Shown in pieces: positions 36,081 to 43,640 of a stretch of 64,000 nt of DNA. Under the pieces are notes generated by a model, which ran no database searches, was not told the DNA's origin, and was given only the letters and a program-made list of their open reading frames with translations. The position numbers and the translations under genes are program-made. The stretch spans positions 1 to 64,000 of the forward strand of contig JAQVBE010000012.1 of assembly GCA_028690445.1 (NCBI GenBank), in the 5' to 3' direction. Source of the DNA: Aliarcobacter sp. GTDB taxonomy: Bacteria; Campylobacterota; Campylobacteria; Campylobacterales; Arcobacteraceae. How positions within the stretch are numbered: position 1 is the stretch's first letter; each line of letters starts with the position of its first letter.

Positions 36081-36110
36081 AAGATAGAGTTTAAACTCTA
36101 TCTTTTTTTT
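36080..36110. terminator. Terminator between SDR gene and nhaA
   Basis: AAAGATAGAGTTT (36080-36092) and AAACTCTATCTTT (36093-36105) form a near-perfect inverted repeat, followed by a T-run on the + strand. It overlaps the nhaA stop codon at 36091-36093. Confidence 0.75.
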
Positions 36111-37383
36111 CGCTACTTGCCAAAACTAAAATAACACCTAATATTGCAGCTACAAATGAAGCTGCGAAAATCCCTAATTTCACTGCTGAAATAATAGCTT
36201 CATCTACAAATGCTAAGTGAGTTATAAATATTGACATTGTAAATCCAATACCACCTAAAAATCCAACTGCAATAACTTCAAACCAAGAGATATTATCTGG
36301 TTTTTTGATGATATTTAGTTTTGATAAAAGATAAGTAAATCCCACAATTCCAATTGGTTTTCCTATAAGTAAGCCAAAAACAACTCCTAAAACTATCATT
36401 AAATTTGTTGATACTGTTGAAAAATCCATTAAAACTCCCGCATTTGAAAAAGCAAATAATGGCATAATAAAAAATGCAGACAAACCATGAAGATTATGTT
36501 CTAGTTTTACAAGTGGATTTTGAACTTTATCGTATCCGTGGGCAATACTCTCTAAAGCATCTATTTGATGGTGATTTAAAATTGGAATAGTATCTATGTT
36601 TTTTTCAAACTCATCCACAGATTCTTTTGTTTTTTGAATAAACTCTTGCTCATTGATTTTTGAGCTAATAGGAATTGCAAAAGCTAATAAAACTCCAGCT
36701 ATTGTGGCATGGATTCCGATTTCATGAATAAATACCCATAAAAATATTCCTAAAATTAAATAAGGTAATATTTTTTTTACACCACTATAATTTAAAAACC
36801 AAATTAAAGCGTAAGTAATTCCAGCATGTAAAAAGTATTCAACTTTGATTTCACTTGTATAAACAGTAGCAACAACTAAAACAGCACCTAAGTCATCAAC
36901 AACTGCTAATGCCATTAAAAATAGTTTTAATGATGGATTTACTTTTGTACCTAAAAGCATCAAAATTCCTAAAGCAAAAGCAATATCCGTTGCCATTGGA
37001 ATCCCAAAACCTATAAAATTATCTGGATTTAACGCTACATAAATAAGAGCAGGAACAACCATTCCACCAAGAGCTGCAACTATTGGAAAAGAGGCTTTTG
37101 AAACTGATGATAATTCACCCGTTATCATTTCTCTTTTTATTTCAAGACCAACCATAAGAAAAAATAAAGCCATAAGACCATCATTAATCCAATATGTCAA
37201 AGACATAGAAATAGTTTTATCGCCTAAAGTAATACCCAAAGGCATATGCCATAAATCATAATATTCTTCTCCCAAAGAAGAATTAGCAACAATAACAGCA
37301 GCAATTGTTGCTATAAATAAGATAATCCCACTTAATGCTTCTTTTGATATAAAGTCTTCAATTACTATAAATTTTTTTATCAT
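36091..37383 (-). CDS. nhaA: Na+/H+ antiporter NhaA
   Basis: This 430-aa inner-membrane antiporter exports Na+ or Li+ in exchange for protons. The key paired Asp residues are in ALAVVDDLGAVLVV. The PMATDIAFALG segment, the family LMVGLEIKREMITGEL motif, and the C-terminal GFLGGIGFTMSIFI are all present. It has about twelve hydrophobic segments and a charged central loop near 235-265. It overlaps the upstream Fur-family regulator by 4 bp, so the two are cotranscribed, an unexpected pairing of a metal regulator with a sodium antiporter. Confidence 0.96.
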   Translation of the reverse strand: MIKKFIVIEDFISKEALSGIILFIATIAAVIVANSSLGEEYYDLWHMPLGITLGDKTISMSLTYWINDGLMALFFLMVGLEIKREMITGELSSVSKASFPIVAALGGMVVPALIYVALNPDNFIGFGIPMATDIAFALGILMLLGTKVNPSLKLFLMALAVVDDLGAVLVVATVYTSEIKVEYFLHAGITYALIWFLNYSGVKKILPYLILGIFLWVFIHEIGIHATIAGVLLAFAIPISSKINEQEFIQKTKESVDEFEKNIDTIPILNHHQIDALESIAHGYDKVQNPLVKLEHNLHGLSAFFIMPLFAFSNAGVLMDFSTVSTNLMIVLGVVFGLLIGKPIGIVGFTYLLSKLNIIKKPDNISWFEVIAVGFLGGIGFTMSIFITHLAFVDEAIISAVKLGIFAASFVAAILGVILVLASSEKKDRV

Positions 37384-37760
37384 ATTTTTTCCTTACTTAG
37401 ACAAGTTTTACAAACACCTTTGATAATAATATTTTCAATTTTATATTCAGGAAGATTGAGTTCGAGTTTTTCATGAATACATTCGATTCTTGAACAAGAC
37501 GAACAAATAAAGTGAGAATGTTGATTTTTTTTGATTTCAAAATATCTTTTTTTGTCATTTGATTCAAAAGAATTTATAATATTTTCTTCTTCGAAAATAG
37601 TTATATTCCTATAAAAAGTGGCTTTATCCATAGAAATAAAATCTTTCATATCTTCGTATGATAAGGGCTTATTTGAGTTAATCATAATTTCTAGAATTGA
37701 TTTTCTAGCAGTAGTTAACTTGATATTTGTAATGTCTGTTAAGTTATTTATTTTATCCAT
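37380..37760 (-). CDS. Fur-family metalloregulator, probably Zur-like
   Basis: The 126-aa protein has a winged-helix N-terminal half (ISMDKATFYRNITIFEEENI). The C-terminal half holds metal and zinc ligands: HSHFICSSCSRIECIHE and the closing CKTC pair. It diverges from znuA across about 119 bp that contain two copies of a palindrome, so zinc-responsive repression of znuA-nicO is the simplest reading. Separating Zur from Fur or PerR by sequence alone is not certain. Confidence 0.82.
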   Translation of the reverse strand: MDKINNLTDITNIKLTTARKSILEIMINSNKPLSYEDMKDFISMDKATFYRNITIFEEENIINSFESNDKKRYFEIKKNQHSHFICSSCSRIECIHEKLELNLPEYKIENIIIKGVCKTCLSKEKI

Positions 37761-37798
37761 AGTATTTATTATAGCAATTTATATTTAAAATTAGTTTT

Positions 37799-37812
37799 AC
37801 AACTAAGTTGCA
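37799..37812. promoter_or_regulatory. Candidate Zur operator, copy 1
   Basis: ACAACTAAGTTGCA shares the core CAACTAAGTTGCA with copy 2, 45 bp away. The core is a near-perfect inverted repeat centred on one A. It lies 39 bp upstream of the regulator start. Confidence 0.55.
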
Positions 37813-37843
37813 TTAAAGAATTAATTAATTAGAATTCTCAAAT

Positions 37844-37857
37844 CGCAACTAAGTTGC
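37844..37857. promoter_or_regulatory. Candidate Zur operator, copy 2
   Basis: GCAACTAAGTTGC (37845-37857) is a perfect 6-1-6 inverted repeat 23 bp upstream of the znuA start codon, overlapping where its promoter should be. Confidence 0.6.
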
Positions 37858-37879
37858 AGAAATAGAATAGGACTTAATC

Positions 37880-38761
37880 TTGAAAAAAATATTGTTTTTA
37901 TGTATTGCATTTATTAGTATATTAAATGCTTCGAAACCTGAACTAACAGTAAATATTTTACCTCAAAAATATTTTGTAGAAAAAATAGTAAAAGATAAAT
38001 TTGAAATAAATGTTATGGTAAAACCAGGAAGTTCGCCACATAATTATGAACCAAAACCATCGCAAATGAAATCTTTGGTTAATTCAAAAGCTTATTTCCT
38101 TGTTGGAGATCCTTTTGAACAAGCTTGGATGGAAAAGTTTAAACAAAATGCAAAAAATACCTTATTTGTGGATACTACAAAAGGAATTGAAAAAATTGAA
38201 ATGGAAGAACATGACCATCATGATGATTCTACTGAAGAGGCAAAACATGATAACCATGAAAAACATGACCATTCAGGTTTAGACCCACATGTTTGGCTAG
38301 ACCCTGTTTTAGTTAAAACTCAAGCAAAAAATATTTATGAAGCTATGGTTGAAATAGATTCACAAAATAGTGATTTTTATAAAACAAATTATGAAGAATT
38401 TGTAAAAGAGTTAGATACTTTAGATGAAAATATTAAAACAATATTAAGTCCATATAAGGACAAAGCATTTATGGTATTTCACCCATCTTGGGGATATTTT
38501 GCAAAAAGATATGATTTAGAACAAATTTCTATTGAAATAGAAGGAAAAGAGCCAAAACCAAATGAATTAGTTGAATTAATTGAAGAAGCAAAAAAATATG
38601 ATATAAAAATTGTTTTTGTAGCCCCACAATTTTCACAAAAAAGTGCTAAAACAATTTCTAAAAATATCAATGCAAATGTAGTTGCTATTGATCCTATATC
38701 TGCTAATTGGAAAGAAAGTATGTTAGATACTGCAAACCAAATAGCAAATAGCTATAAATGA
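37880..38761 (+). CDS. znuA: Zinc ABC transporter substrate-binding protein ZnuA-like
   Basis: The 293-aa periplasmic metal-binding protein starts at TTG (37880) behind AGGA and has a signal peptide (LFLCIAFISILNAS). It has cluster A-1 features: the PHNYEPKPSQM site near residue 55, the His-rich loop at about 113-137 (EEHDHHDDSTEEAKHDNHEKHDHSG), the DPHVWLDP site and HPSWGYFAKRYDL. A His-rich loop favours zinc over manganese. No znuB or znuC follows; instead a NicO-type membrane gene overlaps its end by 4 bp, which is unusual. Confidence 0.9.
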   Translation: MKKILFLCIAFISILNASKPELTVNILPQKYFVEKIVKDKFEINVMVKPGSSPHNYEPKPSQMKSLVNSKAYFLVGDPFEQAWMEKFKQNAKNTLFVDTTKGIEKIEMEEHDHHDDSTEEAKHDNHEKHDHSGLDPHVWLDPVLVKTQAKNIYEAMVEIDSQNSDFYKTNYEEFVKELDTLDENIKTILSPYKDKAFMVFHPSWGYFAKRYDLEQISIEIEGKEPKPNELVELIEEAKKYDIKIVFVAPQFSQKSAKTISKNINANVVAIDPISANWKESMLDTANQIANSYK

Positions 38762-40200
38762 TAAGATATTTTTTAATATTATTATTTCTAAAGAGCATCC
38801 TTTTTGGATGCTCTTTATGTTCTATTTATACACCAAAAACACATATTTCAATCCAAATAAAAGCAGATAAAGAAAATATTAAAACACTAAAAGTAAATTG
38901 GGTTTTTGCAAATGAATTTACAAAAGAATTATTACAAATATATGATACAAATTTAAATGTAACTTTTGATGAAAAAGAGTTATCTATCATTGAAACTGCT
39001 TTAACTGATTACTTAAAACCAAAGAATTTTATAACTTCTATTTCTTATGACAAACAAATAAATGAAGAATCAAATACTTTTGAAATAAAAGATTACAAAA
39101 TGAGTTACAAAAACTCAATTTTGAGTTTTGAATATAATATTGATTTGAACTATAAAATCTATGATAAAAATATTTTATATATAAAAATAATAGATGATGA
39201 AAATTATTTTGATATTGTATTTGAAGATAAAAAACAATTAATGTATATTCCGTATAAAATTTTAAAAACTACAAATATGAATGATGTTAGTTTTTTAATA
39301 GATGCACCAACTTTAATATCAAAACAGGAGAAGACTAAAGAAGAAATTGTTGAAGAAAAAATAGAAAGCAAAGAAATTAAAGAAGAAAAAATTGCTGAAA
39401 AAACTCCAATAATATTAGAAAAATTTACAAATAAAATAAAAAAATATTTAATTGATGTACAAAATGGTGACTATTTAGCTTTAGTTTTTTTACTTATGGC
39501 TTCATTTATTTATGGGGTTATTCATGCTTTTGGACCAGGTCATGGAAAAGCTTTGGCATTTTCATATTTTAGCTCTCAAAAAAGCTCTTTCTTTGAAGCT
39601 TTTGTTATCTCTTTAGTTACGGCTTTTATTCATATACTTGGAGCTTTATTAATAGTATTATTTTCTGTTTTTATTTTACAAAGTGTTTTAAATAGATTTA
39701 TAGAAGATTCCATTTTATATATAACAAGTTTTTCAGCTTTGATTATTATGTTTTTAGCTTTATATATTTTATATAGAAAACTAAGTAAAAAATTATGCTC
39801 TTGTTGTTGTAGTGTGGATTTAAAAACTATTAATCTTACAGCAGTTTCTTCAAATATAAATTTTGTAAAAGCAGTTTCGAATAAACCTGTAATTATTCCA
39901 ATTAGGAGTAAAAAACAAGATTTGATTTTTATATTAACTGCTGGGATTATTCCTTGTCCTGGGACGGTTCTACTTTTTGTTTATGCCTTTTTATTAAAAA
40001 CGTATTTTGCTGTAATACTTGCAAGTATTAGTATAAGTCTAGGTATGGCTTTTGTCCTTTTTGTTTCTTCATTTTTAGGAGTTTCCTTAAATAAAGCTTC
40101 TCAAAAATCGGCAAAATTGGTAAATATTTTAGAAATTGCTTCTCCAATTTTTATGTTTATTTTGGGATTATTACTTTTTCTAAATGCAAATAAATTCTAA
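38758..40200 (+). CDS. DUF1007-NicO fusion membrane metal transporter
   Basis: The 480-aa protein has a signal segment ending near the first CSLC, a periplasmic DUF1007-like region (about 25-175), and a charged Lys/Glu linker (about 195-235). A NicO/RcnA-type transporter domain with about six membrane segments follows, with the metal motif HAFGPGHGK at 256-264 and a Cys cluster CSCCCS in a cytoplasmic loop. NicO members usually move nickel or cobalt. Coupling to znuA and the zinc-type regulator suggests zinc, by context. The start overlaps the znuA stop. An 11-bp perfect hairpin lies in codons 11-20. Confidence 0.82.
   Translation: MIRYFLILLFLKSILFGCSLCSIYTPKTHISIQIKADKENIKTLKVNWVFANEFTKELLQIYDTNLNVTFDEKELSIIETALTDYLKPKNFITSISYDKQINEESNTFEIKDYKMSYKNSILSFEYNIDLNYKIYDKNILYIKIIDDENYFDIVFEDKKQLMYIPYKILKTTNMNDVSFLIDAPTLISKQEKTKEEIVEEKIESKEIKEEKIAEKTPIILEKFTNKIKKYLIDVQNGDYLALVFLLMASFIYGVIHAFGPGHGKALAFSYFSSQKSSFFEAFVISLVTAFIHILGALLIVLFSVFILQSVLNRFIEDSILYITSFSALIIMFLALYILYRKLSKKLCSCCCSVDLKTINLTAVSSNINFVKAVSNKPVIIPIRSKKQDLIFILTAGIIPCPGTVLLFVYAFLLKTYFAVILASISISLGMAFVLFVSSFLGVSLNKASQKSAKLVNILEIASPIFMFILGLLLFLNANKF
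38790..38816 (+). promoter_or_regulatory. Intragenic hairpin at the znuA-nicO junction
   Basis: AAAGAGCATCC and GGATGCTCTTT form a perfect 11-bp stem with loop TTTTT, about 30 bp after the nicO start. There is no T-run after it. It could attenuate, stabilise or segment the znuA-nicO mRNA. Confidence 0.55.
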
Positions 40201-40210
40201 GTTTTGTTTA

Positions 40211-40765
40211 TCAAATTATCTTTATCATATGATGATATTGATGGTTTGATACTTCTAAAATAGTATTTTTTTTAAATCCTATTTTTTTATATAAAGCAAG
40301 TGCTTTTAGATTTTTGAAATCCACTAAAAGTGAAACTTTTTCAAATCCTACATTTTTAGCCTCTTTTTCAATAAATGCAAAAAACTCTTTTGCAATACCT
40401 TTTCCTTGAAATTCTTCAGAAACACTAACTGTATCAATATAAAATTCATCTTCAAAACACTCTTTATCAAAAGAATCTCTAAAAATATTTTTAGAAGAAA
40501 GATGTTTTAAAATTGGTGCATCTAATTTTTTTATATCATTTGAATTATAAGCAAGGATTAATCCTACTGTTTGATTTTCTTTTTCATAAATCCAAATATT
40601 TTTATAACTTAATCTATTTATATCCATAGTTATATATTTATCCAAAGTTTCTAGGATTTTTGATTTCTCATTTTCACCTGTTAGAGTGTTTGCTATATGA
40701 TGAATTGCATCTAAAATAAGTGTTGATATATTTGTAATATTATGTTTTTGTGCCTGTTTTATCAT
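40211..40765 (-). CDS. GNAT family N-acetyltransferase
   Basis: The 184-aa protein has the acetyl-CoA binding pattern VSEEFQGKGIAKEFFAFIEKEA (Q/R-x-x-G-x-A form) near residue 125 and the C-terminal KALALYKKIGFKKN segment typical of GNAT enzymes. The substrate is unknown. It ends 10 bp from the convergent nicO gene with no hairpin between them, and starts 20 bp after (on the other side) the end of the CheA-like gene, with which it is codirectional. Confidence 0.85.
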   Translation of the reverse strand: MIKQAQKHNITNISTLILDAIHHIANTLTGENEKSKILETLDKYITMDINRLSYKNIWIYEKENQTVGLILAYNSNDIKKLDAPILKHLSSKNIFRDSFDKECFEDEFYIDTVSVSEEFQGKGIAKEFFAFIEKEAKNVGFEKVSLLVDFKNLKALALYKKIGFKKNTILEVSNHQYHHMIKII

Positions 40766-40784
40766 TCTGATTTTTTAATTAGAT

Positions 40785-41867
40785 TTATGAATTTTCAATA
40801 ATACTTTTAACATCAATTATAATTCCAATACTTCCATCACCTCTTACTGTTGCTCCTGCAACACTATCAACTTTTTTAAAGTTAGTTTCTATTGCTTTTA
40901 AAACTACTTGTTGTTGCTGTAAAAATTCATCTATAAAAAGGGCTGCTTTTTGTGTTCCTGATTTTACGATTATTAAAATACCTTGGCTTAAATCTTGTGT
41001 TTTTGGAACAATATGTAAAAATTCATATAATCTAATGATTGGTATAAATTCATCTCTTAACATAAGTAAAGCAGAGCTTCCATCACCTACTAGTTTTATC
41101 ATCTCTTTTTTTGGCTGAATTGATTCAACTATTGATGATGTTGGTAAAATAAAAATATTATCTCCAATTTTTATATTTAAACCATCTAAAATTGAATGGG
41201 TTAAAGGAACTGTAATTGTAAGAGAAAATCCTTCTTCTAAATCACTTTTTATTTCTATATTACCATTTAATTTTTCTACATTTTCTTTTATTTTATAGAC
41301 GTCTTTTAATTGATTATCTTCTGTTATTTTTGGAAAATCTTCTTCAAAATCCAATTCATCTTTATCAAATCCTTTTCCATCATCTTCTATACAAAATGAC
41401 ATTTGTCCATTTAATTGTTGAGCTATTATTTTTAAAATAGCTTCTGGATTTTTATCTTTTGCAACTCTCTCTTCTTTTGTTTCTATTCCATAAAGAACAC
41501 TATTTGTAATCAAAGTTTTAATAGATAAATCTAAATGTTCAATTAAAGATTTATCTACTTTTGTTTCAGTACCAATTATTTGTAATTTAATTGATTTATT
41601 TGAAGGTAATATTTCTTGGATAATATCATTATAAATTGTGTACATACTTTCGAATTTTATCATTCTTATATCTGTTGCATAATCTTGTAATTCAACAATA
41701 TATCTTTGAAAAAGATTGATTTTTTCAAGTAGATTTTTTTTCTCTTCACTATTAGGTAAGTTTTCAACACTTTGAGACATCATTGAGTTTGTAATTACTA
41801 AATCACCAACTTTATTTAAAAGTTTTTCTAGCTTTTGTAAATCTACGGTTACATTTGAACTAATCAT
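40785..41867 (-). CDS. CheA-like protein lacking HPt and ATP lid
   Basis: The 360-aa protein reads as CheA dimerisation region (1-70), HATPase-like domain (about 85-215) and CheW-like domain (about 220-355). The N-terminal HPt and P2 domains are missing, so there is no phosphorylatable His. The N box keeps N122 (TLITNSVLYGIE) and G1 keeps DDGKGFD (162-168). Where CheA has GRGVGMDVV, the sequence reads TEDNQLKDVYKIK, so the ATP-lid glycines are absent. It is therefore probably a non-catalytic scaffold. It ends a three-gene operon with a soluble chemoreceptor and a PAS protein. Confidence 0.82.
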   Translation of the reverse strand: MISSNVTVDLQKLEKLLNKVGDLVITNSMMSQSVENLPNSEEKKNLLEKINLFQRYIVELQDYATDIRMIKFESMYTIYNDIIQEILPSNKSIKLQIIGTETKVDKSLIEHLDLSIKTLITNSVLYGIETKEERVAKDKNPEAILKIIAQQLNGQMSFCIEDDGKGFDKDELDFEEDFPKITEDNQLKDVYKIKENVEKLNGNIEIKSDLEEGFSLTITVPLTHSILDGLNIKIGDNIFILPTSSIVESIQPKKEMIKLVGDGSSALLMLRDEFIPIIRLYEFLHIVPKTQDLSQGILIIVKSGTQKAALFIDEFLQQQQVVLKAIETNFKKVDSVAGATVRGDGSIGIIIDVKSIIENS

Positions 41868-41892
41868 CTATTTGCCTTTGAATATTAAATTT

Positions 41893-42282
41893 TTATTTCA
41901 TAGTCCGATATAATCTAACTGCTGCATCAATTTCTTCAGTTGAAGCTTTTCTTCTACAAGAAAGATAACCTTTCCCTCCATCACAAGATTCAAAGGGATA
42001 AACTGTTGCAAATACCCAGTAATATCCACCTGTTTTAGTTGCATTTTTTACATATCCAGTCCAAATTTCATTTTTTTGTACAGTGTCCCATAAAGATTTA
42101 AATGCTAATTTTGGCATATCCTTATGTCTTACCATATTATGTGGTTTTCCAATTAATTCATCTATTGTATATTCTGCAATTTTACAAAAATCTTCATTTG
42201 CAAAAAGAATATTTCCTTTTGCATCAGTTTCACTAACTAAAAATGCATAATCATCTAATATTGTTTCTTGTCCTGCTGACAT
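41893..42282 (-). CDS. PAS domain protein, Aer/CetB-like
   Basis: The 129-aa protein is a single Aer-type PAS domain. Key segments are GNILFANEDFCKIAEYTIDELIGKPHNMVRHKDMP, SLWDTVQKNEIWTGYVKNATKTGGYYWVFATVYP and CRRKAS near the end. Aer and CetB domains of this type bind FAD and sense redox state; the cofactor here is inferred. It has no membrane segment or HAMP. It sits between the soluble receptor gene (11 bp upstream) and the CheA-like gene (25 bp downstream). Confidence 0.88.
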   Translation of the reverse strand: MSAGQETILDDYAFLVSETDAKGNILFANEDFCKIAEYTIDELIGKPHNMVRHKDMPKLAFKSLWDTVQKNEIWTGYVKNATKTGGYYWVFATVYPFESCDGGKGYLSCRRKASTEEIDAAVRLYRTMK

Positions 42283-42293
42283 AATTATTTCCC

Positions 42294-43529
42294 TTAGTTA
42301 AATTTTTTATTATTTGCATCATTCACTAATTGTTTAGCTAATGATTCAACGTCTATAGATATTTGTGTTGTTTGATTTGCTTCATTTGCATTTTCTTGAG
42401 TTACTCTATCAAGTAATGATATTGCATCATTAATTTGTTCAATTCCAAGCATTTGCTCTTTTGAAGCAGAACTCACATCTTCAATGATATGAATAGTTTC
42501 TGAAATAATTTCATTTAATTTTTCATAACCACTAATCATTGAATCTGATATATCTTTCCCTTGTTTGGCTTTTAGATTTGCATCTTCTACAAGATTTTTA
42601 ATCTCTTTTGCAGCATCAGCACTTCTATTTGCAAGATTTCGCACTTCTGCTGCAACAACAGCAAATCCACGCCCAGCTTCTCCTGCAGTTGCTGCTTCAA
42701 CGGCTGCATTTAATGAAAGAATATTTGTTTGAAATGCTATTTGATCAATAATATTTATAGCTTCAGTTATTGCAGCAACTTTTTTATGAATTTCTTCCAT
42801 TGAAGAACCTGTTTGTTTTGCTAAAATTTGACCATCAAAAACTGATTTTTTAACATTTTGTCCAAGTTCTGACATTTTTGAAGCGTTAATCGTATTATTT
42901 CTTGTAATTGAAGTAATTTCTTCAACGGCTGCTGCTGTTTCTTCAAGTGAAGCGGCTTGTTCATTAGCTTTAGTGGCTAAATTATTCATTGAAATATTCA
43001 TTTTATGAGAACTTTCTTGTAAACTTTCTCCAGTATTTAAATTATTTTTTGCATTAGAACTTAAAGATTTTCCAAGAGTATTAATACTTGTCATTACAGA
43101 AAGCATTCTAGCTTTTAATATTGGGTCAATATCTATTTTAGGTCTGAAATCATCAGTTGCATAAGATTGTAAAGTTGATTCTAATTTAATCATCTTATCT
43201 TCAAGTGAATCAAGCATTTGATTTAGTGTTTTTTTAAGTGTAAAAATCATTGGATTTTTTGTATTTGATTTAATCCTACATCTAAAAATACCTTGATTTA
43301 CTTTATCCGTTGTTAATACTATCTCACCAATTACATTTATGTCAGATTTTATTGCACTATCAGTTTCTCTTATTTTTTCATTCCATTTAGAAAAGAGAGC
43401 ATCAAGCTCTTTGTTACCAGTTTTTTCAATATAATTGAAATTATTCTGTTTATATTGAGTAAACTCAATATATTGTCGGAAATACTCGTCAATTAACTTA
43501 AGTTGATTTTTAGATACGTGTCCAAACAT
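42294..43529 (-). CDS. Soluble methyl-accepting chemotaxis protein
   Basis: The 411-aa receptor has no membrane segment. The N-terminal part (about 1-125) is helical with no recognised sensor; the rest is the MCP signalling domain, with tip [20 protein letters not shown] and methylation-region helices around it. It is the first gene of an operon with a PAS protein and a CheA-like protein, so the PAS protein probably provides sensing. Energy or redox taxis is inferred by analogy with CetA/CetB. Confidence 0.87.
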   Translation of the reverse strand: MFGHVSKNQLKLIDEYFRQYIEFTQYKQNNFNYIEKTGNKELDALFSKWNEKIRETDSAIKSDINVIGEIVLTTDKVNQGIFRCRIKSNTKNPMIFTLKKTLNQMLDSLEDKMIKLESTLQSYATDDFRPKIDIDPILKARMLSVMTSINTLGKSLSSNAKNNLNTGESLQESSHKMNISMNNLATKANEQAASLEETAAAVEEITSITRNNTINASKMSELGQNVKKSVFDGQILAKQTGSSMEEIHKKVAAITEAINIIDQIAFQTNILSLNAAVEAATAGEAGRGFAVVAAEVRNLANRSADAAKEIKNLVEDANLKAKQGKDISDSMISGYEKLNEIISETIHIIEDVSSASKEQMLGIEQINDAISLLDRVTQENANEANQTTQISIDVESLAKQLVNDANNKKFN

Positions 43530-43640
43530 TGAATTTTTACCTTTTTAATTAGTATTGTCATTATCATATAATAATAATACCAAATATTTATTAATTAAAG
43601 TCAATGATTTTTTATTTAAAAAGGAAAATTAGAGTATTTC

